Shown here: positions 51,205 to 60,135 of the stretch, piece after piece
Position numbering within the stretch: position 1 is the first letter of the stretch
Layout: every line of letters begins with the position of its first letter
Program-made: the position numbers and the translations under genes
Assembly (NCBI RefSeq): GCF_965139615.1
Contig: NZ_CBCSIQ010000021.1
Span: forward strand, 6,045-70,044
From: Kerstersia similis
GTDB lineage: Bacteria; Pseudomonadota; Gammaproteobacteria; Burkholderiales; Burkholderiaceae_B
DNA: 64,000 nt
Direction: 5' to 3'
The notes under the pieces: model-generated
What the model was told of the DNA's origin: nothing
The model's input: the letters and a program-made list of their open reading frames with translations, nothing else
Database searches by the model: none

Positions 51205-51231
51205 GCGGGCTTGCCTGTGCAGCAAGCCCGC
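51205..51231 (-). repeat. Perfect 10-bp hairpin after the PKD lipoprotein gene
   Basis: GCGGGCTTGC (51205-51214) pairs with GCAAGCCCGC (51222-51231) ten bases after the PKD gene stop. On the minus strand it is followed by TAAACACC, without a T-run, so it is probably a 3'-end stabiliser or weak terminator. Confidence 0.55.
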
Positions 51232-51240
51232 CATGGATAC

Positions 51241-53676
51241 TTACTGATTGATGCCTATCCGGAACTCAAATCCTGCACGTTCCTTGATCTTGAAAGAGGT
51301 AGAGAATTTGTATTCTTTCAGGATGGCAAGTTGTGCATCGCGTTCGGTGGTATTGCTGCTACGCAGGGCGGCAATAATGGCTGGCTCATTATCCAGTGTT
51401 GGACGCACCAGGCTGAAATCCAGGCTATCGCCTTTTTTGATAATCAACCCTTCTTCGATTCCCATGAGTTTGGCTTGCAAACCGCTGGTGTTTGACTGGT
51501 TGACGACATCTGTGATGGTGTAGTCCTGGTCAACCGCTGTCAGCCGATAGTTATCCAATGAGCTGGACTGGGTAAGGAGTTGTGCCAGGTCGCGATTAAA
51601 CTTTTGTGGGAAAAATATTTGAGTTTCTTTTATGCCGAAGCGCATGATCAGGCGTTCTAGCAATAGACTGGGGTAGCTGCTTTTATTGGCCACCGCCTGG
51701 AAGGCAAGACGCACGGTTTCACTGTTATCAATGTCATCACTGACAACAAATTCCATTTCATAGTCCCCCGGCTTGTCTGCAATGAATTCGGTATGGTTGC
51801 CGAAGTCAACCATACCGTTGATAGGCTGGGTGCGACTGATATGCGATAACAACATTTTGCTTCCCTCTGGACTTTTAGTCACAGTGGCCAGTCCCATCAG
51901 CGGACTGTCATTGTCCGGGTCCACGGCATGGAACACTGCACTGATGACCTTCGCGTCGTTTACCAGCAGAACGGCTTGGCCATCTGCAATCGGCGTACCT
52001 CCTGTCGTAGTGGTACCGTCAGCACCGATACCCCATTGCGTGATGATAGGGGCATGGTTCTTTGCCTTGGCGAAGATGCTGATGCGGGAATCACGGGTTT
52101 CTTTGGAATTTAGTTTGCCGTCGGACACCTGCAGGTCAGCAATATAAAGCCCGGGCTTATCTGTCTTGAGTTTGGCAAATTTCTTGTCTTTATCCTGTAT
52201 CTCAGCCGTGCTGCCATCGGGTTTGAGTGCCAAGGTCCAGAGATAAGTCATCTGATCCCCATTCTTGTCACTGCTTTGGCTGCCGTCCAGTTCGGCTGTG
52301 TCATTGATCAATATTTTGCTGAACTCGGTCTGAGCGATAGCTTCCGGTGCGACATTGGCAGCAGGTTTGATTATCAGTGTCTTGCTGTCCACTGCGCTAT
52401 CCAGCTTGCCGTCATTGACTTGCAATTCGATTTCCCATGTGCTTTGCGAAGCAGACGAAATATAAATTGTCGGATCTGTGCTGAGGAGGATATCTCCAGG
52501 AGTGGCAGTATTCCAATAGCGCCAGCGATACGTTAGCGGATCGCCGTCGATATCATAGGAATTATTTCCCACGGCGCATATCTGGTAATTTGGATATGGG
52601 CCGCCTTCTTCGCATTCGTGGGGGTTGCTAATGCTGATACGGGCAACAGGAGCATGGTTAGTTGTATCTCCAGGCCGCTTTGAAACTTTTATGCTTGCTT
52701 CTTTGCTTGACATGACACTGCCGTCATACACATAAAAGACAATGTGATAAGTGCCGGCTACATCAGGGGAAAATTGGGCAATAGCTTTGTTTGCACTCAG
52801 GATCTTTGCCGTTGATCCGGCGGGCCAAGGGCTGCCAGTAATATTATCTACCGTTTTAGGGATGATCCAATGATATTTCAGCTCATCCCCATCCGGGTCA
52901 TGACTACCGCTGCCATCCAGGGTTACCGTGTCCCCAATGAATGCAGTCTTGGGTACATTTATCGCGGCAACCGGTGCACTATTGCCATTATTGACTTTGA
53001 TCAGTGTTTCGGCCGTGGTGCTGGTTTTCTGTCCGTGAGTCGCGGTCAGACTGACACGATACGCCCCATTTTTCTCAGCAAAAAAACTTGTTTCCCGGCT
53101 ATTCGGATTGCTCAGTATGGTTTGAGGCGTACCCTGAGGCTGTTCAACGATCGTCCACTGATACTGGAGTCCGTTGTGGTTCTCTCCGTGCGGCGCCAAA
53201 CTTTTCTCGCCATTGAGCCGGACGACGCTGCCTTGCAGAACGGTTTGCTCCGCCGGATCAATGATGGCTACCGGGTTAGGGTTGGTTGCGGTAATTGTCA
53301 GGTTGGCGGCATCACTGCCCGCCGTGCCGTCGTTAACGATCAGCGATGCTTTGTACTCTCCAGGTTGATCGGCGAGAAAAGAGCTTGTAGCGGAGCTTTG
53401 ACCGGAAAGATCAGCATGGCTGCCGGTTGGTTTGCTCAACAATGCCCATTGATAGTTCAGCGTGCCGTTGTTGGGAGATGTGCTGGCGCTGCCATCCAGG
53501 GCGACGGTGGTACCCATAGAGACGGTGGTTGCGTCTGCCTTGATGACGGCGCTGGGTTTTTGTGCCGTGTTGTTGTCATCGCTACCATCACTGCCCCCGC
53601 CGCCGCATGCGGCCAACAGCATGGCTGTGGTGCCCGTCAAGGCAGCCAACAGTTTTTTAATCGGTATGAATGTCAT
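51241..53676 (-). CDS. Large PKD-repeat lipoprotein
   Basis: The 811-residue product has a lipoprotein signal (LLAALTGTTAMLLAAC, lipobox LLAAC near residue 24) and a Gly/Ser/Asp tether (GGGGSDGSDD). At least five PKD-like beta-sandwich repeats follow (starts near 42, 135, 235, 335 and 435), with the typical V-x-LDGS-x-S and Y-x-W, e.g. TVALDGSAS...YQWALL and TVTLDGSGSHDPDGDELKYHW. The last 180 residues are different (LERLIMRFGIKETQIFFPQKF...). PKD repeats act as rod-like adhesive or spacer modules on surface proteins. It lies between the TonB receptor and hemophilin-like genes on the same strand, so it is probably part of the same system. Confidence 0.87.
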   Translation of the reverse strand: MTFIPIKKLLAALTGTTAMLLAACGGGGSDGSDDNNTAQKPSAVIKADATTVSMGTTVALDGSASTSPNNGTLNYQWALLSKPTGSHADLSGQSSATSSFLADQPGEYKASLIVNDGTAGSDAANLTITATNPNPVAIIDPAEQTVLQGSVVRLNGEKSLAPHGENHNGLQYQWTIVEQPQGTPQTILSNPNSRETSFFAEKNGAYRVSLTATHGQKTSTTAETLIKVNNGNSAPVAAINVPKTAFIGDTVTLDGSGSHDPDGDELKYHWIIPKTVDNITGSPWPAGSTAKILSANKAIAQFSPDVAGTYHIVFYVYDGSVMSSKEASIKVSKRPGDTTNHAPVARISISNPHECEEGGPYPNYQICAVGNNSYDIDGDPLTYRWRYWNTATPGDILLSTDPTIYISSASQSTWEIELQVNDGKLDSAVDSKTLIIKPAANVAPEAIAQTEFSKILINDTAELDGSQSSDKNGDQMTYLWTLALKPDGSTAEIQDKDKKFAKLKTDKPGLYIADLQVSDGKLNSKETRDSRISIFAKAKNHAPIITQWGIGADGTTTTGGTPIADGQAVLLVNDAKVISAVFHAVDPDNDSPLMGLATVTKSPEGSKMLLSHISRTQPINGMVDFGNHTEFIADKPGDYEMEFVVSDDIDNSETVRLAFQAVANKSSYPSLLLERLIMRFGIKETQIFFPQKFNRDLAQLLTQSSSLDNYRLTAVDQDYTITDVVNQSNTSGLQAKLMGIEEGLIIKKGDSLDFSLVRPTLDNEPAIIAALRSSNTTERDAQLAILKEYKFSTSFKIKERAGFEFRIGINQ

Positions 53677-53796
53677 TGAGTTCTGTCCTTTGAAAGCGTG
53701 TCAGTCTGACGCTGCGCAATAATGCTCAGAATGGAAATTCTCGGAAAAATGATTGTGGGAGGTGATTCTTAAGAAAATATTCATGTCCACCAAGGC

Positions 53797-56604
53797 TTAC
53801 ATTTGCAGCGTGATGCCTAACCTGGCAGTCCGGCCAGGAGCAGGAATCAGCCCCAGCCCCAAGGCATCCAGGTAAAACCTGTCGGTGAAGTTGTCGATAT
53901 TGAAGTCAATGGATACGGTTTCATTGACTTTGTAGTTGGCGAAGAAATCAAAGACTTTGTATGAATGCCAAGGGATGATTTTCAAGAAGCCATGCGCGGT
54001 ATCGTCATTGAATTCAGGTGCGTTGGTGCGTTGTCCCATGAAGGTGCCACGAGCACCCAGCGTCAGTTTTTGATCGAACAACCGCGTTCCCAACGTGAAG
54101 CTGGCATTCCATTTTGGTGGAACCATATTGTTCAGATAGCTGCCGGCAATGCCATAGTCATTGCAGATATTCACGCGGTAGCTGCCTCGGTGGCAGATTT
54201 CTATCTTGTTGTATTTGGTCGCTCCGAATGCAGTGAAGATCACGCCAGCGTCATAGTCGCCGGAAATTTCCATACCATGAAATCTGGCGCCTTCAATATT
54301 GCGCATGACCATTGAGCCAGCGTCATTTCCGAACTCCCAGACATTCTTGTTGGTACGGGTCAGGTAGTCTTTTGTGTAATTACGGAAATAGGCTGTCTTG
54401 AGACGCAGGCGGTCGGTACTGGTGAGCAGGCCACTGGCGAGGAAGTTCAGGCCGATTTCCTTGTTGGTCGCCCGTTCCGGCTTCAAGGGGATGTCTGGGA
54501 CGGATTCGAACGAGAAACCGCTGGTGCTTTCAAACAAGCTCGGCATACGCATGGCTTTTGCGTAGCGGCCGTAGAGTTGCAGGCCAGTCAGTGGCTCCCA
54601 AGTCAGACTGACGATTGGCGTACTGCCGCTTGAGCGGTTGCTGTTGTCGATAGGATCGCATCGCCCGTCGCCGTCGGCATCCACGCAATAGGGATTGTTC
54701 GGGCTGTAAACCTGGATAGGTTTGTCATCATTGGATTTGAATCGGCTATATCGAAGCCCCGCGTCCAGGGTGATGCTGGAGACGGGTTTGTATTGCCAGG
54801 CAATGAAGGCGCTGTATTCGCGGCGGTCTCCATTGCGTCCGGCCAGTCCACGGAAGTCTTCCGTCAAGGCTGTCGTGTGTACGTCTTCCCACTGGGTGGC
54901 GATACCGTAGCGCAACTGGCTTTCGCCGAGCCAACCCCAAGAGAAGGATGAGGTATTACTCAGATCCAGGCCTGTGCGTTTATAGGTTTCCCGTTCGTTG
55001 TTGTACAGATCGACTTCTGTGGTGCTCGGACTGTTGTTCGTTGCCTTGGTGCGCGTGTGCCAGAGATTGGCGCGCAGATCAAACCAGTTGTTGTCTGCGG
55101 GCACCCAGCGGTAGCGGCTGGTAAGGGTGTTGGCGACAACATCGCTATTGCGAGGTTGTGTGATCGGTATGATGTTTTCCAGACGGAAAAGGTTGCCGGG
55201 CATGAGTTCGCTATACACACTGCTGTACCGCAACCAGCTCAACTCAAGGTCCTGATCGGCAGGCAGATAAACTTTGGCTTTCAGCAGCCCCGACTTGCTT
55301 TCGTAGTTGGTGCCAGGAATACGCTCTCCCGCTTCGAAGCGGGTAGCCCCCTGGATTTTTGGGTAAACCTCGGTATAGAACGTACCCCGTCTCTTGGTGT
55401 CGGAAAGATCCATCCAGGCGCTGGGGCCATGTGTGCCCGCAAAATAGTTGCCTTGGTGGCGTTGGGAGTACGCAGCAATCAGGTCGATATGGTCCAGCCG
55501 CTGGGCGAGTGCAAGGCTGCCTGCCCAGCTTTTGGGATGGAGCGGCCCTGGCCGGTCAAAGTTTTCCGGATTACCCCATTCGGTGGGCAGTGCATATTCC
55601 CCACTGCAAATCGTGGGGTTCACGCAATCTGTGCGATAAACCGGCTTAGCGCCGTGAAAATTGCCGGTGAATAGCCCCGCTGGTGTTCCTGGTTCGACAG
55701 CAGACCCATTATTGTTACCTATTGCCTGCCCCCGCACCCGAATGCCGAAGCTTTCGCCGTCCTTGACGATGTCGGCGGCGTCCAGGGTGCGCATGGTGAC
55801 CAGGCCGCCGGTGGCACCTGTGCCCTGTGCGCTCATGACCGGGCCTTTTTCGATGGTGATGCCACCGATCAGGTCGGGGTCAACATAGCTGCGCGAGATG
55901 ACGCCCGAGTAGCCGCGGTTGACGGTGGTTTCCTGGCGCGCGCCATCGACGAGGATGGGTACCCGTCCCTGCCCCTGCATGCCACGGATGTTGATGTCCA
56001 GGCCGCCGGAGTTGCGGTTTTCGCCGACCAGCACGCCGGGTACACCCTGGAAGATGTCGCCGACGGAGGTGCCACGGAAGCGTTCGATGTCGTCACGGGT
56101 GAGGACGCTGGCTGACAAGGCGCTTTGGTAAGGCATGTCCTTGGCGTCCTGCGCCTGGCCGATGACTTCCACGCTGCTGAGTTCGGCCACGCCACGGCTA
56201 TTGTTTTCAGGGCGGGCACGCAGGCGCCAGCCGCCTTCAGGCGTCGCAACGGCTTCCAGGCGGGTGCCGGCCAGCAGCAGTGTCAGCGCTTCTGCCGGAC
56301 GATAGTTGCCGCGTACGCCACGGCTTTGTTCGCCGGCCGTCAGGGCCGGATCTACCGTCACCAGGCTGCCCGAGGTGCGACCGAACAGGATGAGCGCCTG
56401 GCTCAAGGGGCCGGCAGGAATGGCGTAGTCGATCCGGGCGGCGTCGGCCGGCATGGCAGCTGTTGCCGTGGCAGCATGGGCGGTACTGGCTGGCCACAAG
56501 GGCGGCGCCATCATGCCCAGCAAGGCGCAGCACAATACGGTGCGCGTTACGGGCAGGCGGGCTGCCAGAGGCGCGGGAACACAACGGAAACGGCGTACAG
56601 GCAT
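53797..56604 (-). CDS. TonB-dependent outer-membrane receptor with N-terminal STN signalling domain
   Basis: The start is ATG 56604 (MPVRRFRCVPAP). The 935-residue product has a signal peptide to about residue 45 (PASTAHAA) and a secretin/TonB short N-terminal (STN) domain (about 57-125: IDYAIPAGPLSQALILFGRTSG...). The plug follows (VLTRDDIERFRGTSVGDIFQGVPGV, LDINIRGMQGQGRVPILVDGARQ), then a 22-strand barrel ending GRTARLGITLQM. The plug and VDGARQETTVNRGYSG segment resemble heme/hemoglobin/transferrin-type receptors. The STN domain plus the adjacent FecI/FecR genes indicate surface signalling: ligand binding induces its own transcription. Confidence 0.95.
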   Translation of the reverse strand: MPVRRFRCVPAPLAARLPVTRTVLCCALLGMMAPPLWPASTAHAATATAAMPADAARIDYAIPAGPLSQALILFGRTSGSLVTVDPALTAGEQSRGVRGNYRPAEALTLLLAGTRLEAVATPEGGWRLRARPENNSRGVAELSSVEVIGQAQDAKDMPYQSALSASVLTRDDIERFRGTSVGDIFQGVPGVLVGENRNSGGLDINIRGMQGQGRVPILVDGARQETTVNRGYSGVISRSYVDPDLIGGITIEKGPVMSAQGTGATGGLVTMRTLDAADIVKDGESFGIRVRGQAIGNNNGSAVEPGTPAGLFTGNFHGAKPVYRTDCVNPTICSGEYALPTEWGNPENFDRPGPLHPKSWAGSLALAQRLDHIDLIAAYSQRHQGNYFAGTHGPSAWMDLSDTKRRGTFYTEVYPKIQGATRFEAGERIPGTNYESKSGLLKAKVYLPADQDLELSWLRYSSVYSELMPGNLFRLENIIPITQPRNSDVVANTLTSRYRWVPADNNWFDLRANLWHTRTKATNNSPSTTEVDLYNNERETYKRTGLDLSNTSSFSWGWLGESQLRYGIATQWEDVHTTALTEDFRGLAGRNGDRREYSAFIAWQYKPVSSITLDAGLRYSRFKSNDDKPIQVYSPNNPYCVDADGDGRCDPIDNSNRSSGSTPIVSLTWEPLTGLQLYGRYAKAMRMPSLFESTSGFSFESVPDIPLKPERATNKEIGLNFLASGLLTSTDRLRLKTAYFRNYTKDYLTRTNKNVWEFGNDAGSMVMRNIEGARFHGMEISGDYDAGVIFTAFGATKYNKIEICHRGSYRVNICNDYGIAGSYLNNMVPPKWNASFTLGTRLFDQKLTLGARGTFMGQRTNAPEFNDDTAHGFLKIIPWHSYKVFDFFANYKVNETVSIDFNIDNFTDRFYLDALGLGLIPAPGRTARLGITLQM

Positions 56605-56874
56605 GAACAGTTTCTCAAGCAATAAGGCACGGCGCGTATTCCAGGTCAGGAATCTGCCGCTTTCCTATGACATAACGCTTGAGAATGGATCTGGTTCGCT
56701 GTTGTTACAAATTCCTGTTCAAGTGCTAAGTGCCCGGCTTGCGGCGAGGGGGGGCTGGCATGCCGTGGCTGCAGAGGGAGGCATGCGGCCTGTGCGCGGT
56801 CAGCCTGATGGCTGCGGGTCGGCAGCCTATAGACATAGGGGGCTTATGGGTACGGGGGGAAGCCGAGGTCAGGG
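56605..56874 (-). promoter_or_regulatory. Promoter region of the TonB receptor operon
   Basis: This 270-base gap separates fecR-type and receptor genes. On the minus strand a GGAATT (56710-56715), preceded by CTTGAACA, resembles the GGAAAT -35 box of FecI-type sigma factors; the -10 is not clear. GC-rich inverted repeats (GGCATGCC near 56755 and 56785; CCTATA/ATAGG near 56828) lie further upstream. Confidence 0.4.
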
Positions 56875-57882
56875 TCAGCCACGTGGTGCGACGTTAATCC
56901 AGTATCGGCTTTTACGCTGGATTTGCACCGGCAAGAAGCGCGGCAGGCTGGCCAGGATGCGTTCGGTGTCCTGCACGGGAAAGGTACCCGTCAGCCGTAG
57001 CGCCGCGACGTCGGGATGACATCGCAACCAGCCCTTGCGGTAGCGGCCGAGTTCTTCGAGAAAGGCATCCAGTCGCATGTTGTCGGCAGCCAGTATGCCA
57101 TCGACCCAGGCGGCAGCGGTGGCAGGCAGGGCGGTGGGTGTGGCGGCCCCCAGGCGGTCGAAGCTGCTGCCCTGCCCGGCATCCAGGCGCAATGGGGTGT
57201 CGGGCCGCTCGGCCGGGTACAGGTTGACGGCGCCGGCCAGTACTTGAACTGTGGTGGGTGCGGCGGTGTTGTCGTTGCGAACTGTGAAGCGGGTGCCGAT
57301 GGGAGTGATGCGGCCTTGTGCCGTCAATACGGCAAAGGGACGCTGCTGCGGGTCTTGCGCCGTGGCGATATGGATTTCCCCCTGGTGCAGAACCAGGGCC
57401 CGCATGGTGTCGTCATAGCGGATGTCCAGCGCAGTGTCGGTGTTGAGCAGCAGCCGGGTGCCGTCCGGCAGCGTGAGTGACCGTTGTTCGCCGGTGCTGG
57501 TGCGCAGATCCGCCTGCATGATATGCCACTGGGCTTCCAGCGGTTTGCGTTGCCAGGCAGCCAGCAGCAGTAAACAGGATAGCCCCAGGCCTCCTTTTTT
57601 CAAGGCCCGGCGGCGGCTGTCGCTGCGCAAGACTTGTTCGACGGCATTGCTTGCCGCCATGCCGTCGAGTTGCTGGCGGCGTTTGCTGAAGTCGGAGTCC
57701 AGTGCCGTGATGCGCTGCCAGGCCAGTTCGTGGTCGGGATGTTGCGCACGCCAGCGCTGACAGGCCGCGCGCAGGTCGGCGCCTTCTTCGCAACGCAGGC
57801 GAATCAGCCATTCAATGGCGGCGGAAACTACGTTTTCGTCAGGTTGGCGGGATGGCGCATCAAGGCTGAGAGAGGCTCGCAT
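56875..57882 (-). CDS. FecR-type anti-sigma factor / iron-signal regulator
   Basis: The 335-residue product has a cytoplasmic N-terminal DUF4880-like helix domain (about 15-60: SAAIEWLIRLR...CQRWRAQHPDHELAWQRI), one membrane segment (about 97-110) preceded by SRRRALKKGG, then the periplasmic FecR domain (about 130-240: LPDGTRLLLNTDTALDIRYDD, GRITPIGTRFTV) and a C-terminal STN-binding region. The Arg-Arg before the helix fits Tat-dependent insertion described for FecR proteins. It transmits the receptor signal to the sigma factor. It starts three bases after the sigma-factor stop. Confidence 0.93.
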   Translation of the reverse strand: MRASLSLDAPSRQPDENVVSAAIEWLIRLRCEEGADLRAACQRWRAQHPDHELAWQRITALDSDFSKRRQQLDGMAASNAVEQVLRSDSRRRALKKGGLGLSCLLLLAAWQRKPLEAQWHIMQADLRTSTGEQRSLTLPDGTRLLLNTDTALDIRYDDTMRALVLHQGEIHIATAQDPQQRPFAVLTAQGRITPIGTRFTVRNDNTAAPTTVQVLAGAVNLYPAERPDTPLRLDAGQGSSFDRLGAATPTALPATAAAWVDGILAADNMRLDAFLEELGRYRKGWLRCHPDVAALRLTGTFPVQDTERILASLPRFLPVQIQRKSRYWINVAPRG

Positions 57883-57885
57883 GGC

Positions 57886-58401
57886 TCAGATTCCGTAGGC
57901 GATGCGGTAGCACTGCAGATAGGCTTTGCTCATGTCGCGTTTGACGGCGCTGAGGTGCACACCCAGCCGTTCAGCGATTTCCGGGTAGCTCAGGCCTTCA
58001 AGTTGGGCCAGGAGGAAAATGCGCCGGGTGCGGGGGTCGAAGCTTTCCACCATATTGCATAGCGCTTCCAGGGTTTCCAGCACAATGCAGCGGGTTTCGA
58101 CGGAGGGCGCGTATTGGTCGGGCTGCGCGGCCAGGGCTTCCAGATAGGCGCGTTCCAGCCGGGCACGCCGATGGCGGCTGACAATCAGGTTATCAGCCAC
58201 TACCGTGAGATAGGAGCGCGGCGCTGCCAGAACCGGAGCCAGGTCTATCCGCATCAGACGCAGAAAGGCATCCTGGGCTAGGTCGGCTGCAGCATCGCCG
58301 TCCCGCCCCAGTTTGCGCCGCAGCAGGGATATCAGCCAGCCGTGGTGCGCATGATAGAGGTCGGACAGAGTCTGCTGGCGCAGCGAATCAATGGGTGTCA
58401 T
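57886..58401 (-). CDS. ECF sigma factor, FecI type
   Basis: The start is ATG 58401 (MTPIDSLRQQTLSDLYHAHH); longer starts upstream have no family match. The 171-residue product has region 2 (GWLISLLRRKLGRDGDAAADLAQDAFLRLM) and region 4 (LEGLSYPEIAERLGVHLSAVKRDMSKAYLQC), the standard ECF layout, with the FecI-like DAAADLAQD signature. It should direct transcription of the adjacent TonB receptor operon when released by the FecR-type partner. It is followed three bases later by the fecR-type gene. Confidence 0.95.
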   Translation of the reverse strand: MTPIDSLRQQTLSDLYHAHHGWLISLLRRKLGRDGDAAADLAQDAFLRLMRIDLAPVLAAPRSYLTVVADNLIVSRHRRARLERAYLEALAAQPDQYAPSVETRCIVLETLEALCNMVESFDPRTRRIFLLAQLEGLSYPEIAERLGVHLSAVKRDMSKAYLQCYRIAYGI

Positions 58402-58834
58402 GGCAGTATTCGCAAAAGGAAGCCAACGCTGCATATTAAGATACATGAAAATAAGACACGATCTCAACATTATTTGATACGGCTGTGCGGATACTGCAAC
58501 GACTGCGGTAGAGAAACGTCGCCAGGATGTCCGCAGTGGCGATCTGGTATGGGCCAGGGGAACAGCGTGGCGATGCCTGCCAGGCAAGGATGTGGATAAG
58601 CCTGGGGAGTACCCTGTGCGGAACTGATTGATAACCCTGTGGGCAGGTTGTGGAAAGGTTGTGGGCAACTTCCCTGTCAGTGCGGCGCAGCAAGCCGGTG
58701 CAGGGTGTGCGGTGCGGGATGTGCAGCAAGGATGCGCGGCAGCCCGGGGGCATCGGGGGCTGCCGCGTTATCTGCCTGTTATGAATGGCGGCCGAGTGAC
58801 TGGAATGGCCATGGGCCTGATTGGCCTGCGGAGG
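58402..58834 (-). other. Spacer between the sigma-factor gene and the monooxygenase gene
   Basis: These 433 bases hold no convincing gene. The part next to the sigma gene (58440-58500) is AT-rich and should contain its promoter; I found no good Fur box. A GC-rich hairpin (CGCGGCAGCCC 58735-58745 with GGGCTGCCGCG 58757-58767) lies after the monooxygenase gene without a T-run and may end that transcript. Confidence 0.55.
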
Positions 58835-60121
58835 TCAGCAGGCGGGTTTGGCCAGGCCGAGATGGTCACGCAAGGTTGTTCCTTCATATTCCTTGCGGAA
58901 CAGGCCACGCTTTTGCAGAACGGGCACGACCTGTTCAATGAAGTCTTCGATGCTGGCTGGCAGCGCCGGAGGCATCAGGTTGAAGCCATCGGCCCCTTCG
59001 TTGCGGAACCAGTGCTCCATTTCATCTGCAATGCTTTCCGGCGTACCGACCATGGTGCAGTGGCCACCGCCTGCGGCCAGCCTGCCGAGCAACTGGCGCA
59101 AGGTCGGCTGCTCTTTTTCGATAATGCGCAGGATGGTGCCATAACGGCCTTTGGGGCCTGGGAAGGTTTCCAGGGGTGGCAAGGGCGGCACGGGGGCGTC
59201 CAGTTCCCAGTTCATGCAATCCTGGTAGATGAAGGTTTCCAGCTGGCGCAGCGATGCTTCGCTGGGCAGCAGCTCATCCAGCTCGCGCTGTTTGGCACGG
59301 GCTTCTGCTTCGGTGGCGCCGACATAGGTGACCAGCCCCGGCATGATGGGCACATTTTCCGTGCGGCCGGCTTCGCGCACGCGGCGTTTGATATCCCGGT
59401 AATAGGATTGTGCGGCGGGCAGGTCGTAGGCGACGGCGTAAATGGCTTCGGCGCGGCGTGCTGCCAGATCCCGCCCCTGGTCGGAGGCGCCGGCCTGGAA
59501 CAGCACCGGATGGCGTTGCGGCATGGGCGGTACGGTCAGCGGGCCATCGACCAGGAAATGCTTGCCATGATGCTTGATCGGGCGCACCTTGCCGGCATCG
59601 GCAAAGTCCCCTGCCCGGTCGAATTTCAGGGCGTCGGCATCCCAGGAGTTCCACAGGGCCAGTACCGCATCGACAAATTCCTCCGCGCGTTCATAGCGCC
59701 ATTCATGCGGCGGCATGGCTTCGTAGCCGTGATTGCGGGCTTCGGTGTCGAACATGGAGGTGACGACGTTCCAGCCGATACGGCCGCTGGAAATATGATC
59801 CAGCGAAGCCACCATGCGGGCCGCATGGAATGGCGTGAAGAAGGTGCTGGAAACGGTGCTGATCAGGCCGATGCGCTCCGTGGCGCGGCTCATGGCCGAT
59901 AGCAGGGTCAACGGCTCCAGGAACCAGTAAGGGCCATCGGCAACATTGCCAGCGGCCTGGCCGTCGGCGAAGAATACGGCATCCAGCTTGCCGCGTTCGG
60001 CCAGTTGCGCCAGTTCCTCGTAATAGCGAACGTCGCCCATACGTTCGACCGACGAAGCCGGGTGGCGCCAGGCGGCACGATGGTGGCCGCAGCCGAGAAT
60101 GAACAGATTCAGGTGCATCAT
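58835..60121 (-). CDS. LLM-class flavin-dependent monooxygenase (NtaA/SnaA/DszA type)
   Basis: The 428-residue product has the TIM-barrel features of bacterial luciferase-like two-component monooxygenases: LDAVFFADG, TERIGLISTVSSTFFTPFHAAR, DHISSGRIGWNVVTS and QAGASDQGRDLAARRAEAIY. These enzymes use FMNH2 supplied by a separate reductase to oxidise or cleave sulfur, nitrogen or carbon substrates. It lies 14 bases after the SDR gene, and both are behind a TPP riboswitch, so the substrate is probably linked to thiamine. No flavin reductase gene is in the operon, but the divergent nitroreductase could supply reduced flavin. Specific reaction unknown. Confidence 0.93.
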   Translation of the reverse strand: MMHLNLFILGCGHHRAAWRHPASSVERMGDVRYYEELAQLAERGKLDAVFFADGQAAGNVADGPYWFLEPLTLLSAMSRATERIGLISTVSSTFFTPFHAARMVASLDHISSGRIGWNVVTSMFDTEARNHGYEAMPPHEWRYERAEEFVDAVLALWNSWDADALKFDRAGDFADAGKVRPIKHHGKHFLVDGPLTVPPMPQRHPVLFQAGASDQGRDLAARRAEAIYAVAYDLPAAQSYYRDIKRRVREAGRTENVPIMPGLVTYVGATEAEARAKQRELDELLPSEASLRQLETFIYQDCMNWELDAPVPPLPPLETFPGPKGRYGTILRIIEKEQPTLRQLLGRLAAGGGHCTMVGTPESIADEMEHWFRNEGADGFNLMPPALPASIEDFIEQVVPVLQKRGLFRKEYEGTTLRDHLGLAKPAC

Positions 60122-60135
60122 GGTTCGTATCGGCC

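Noticed and set aside
58440..58500. AT-rich sequence resembling a Fur box upstream of the FecI-type gene
   Set aside because: Only one half of the 19-base consensus is matched, so iron-dependent repression cannot be claimed from this sequence.
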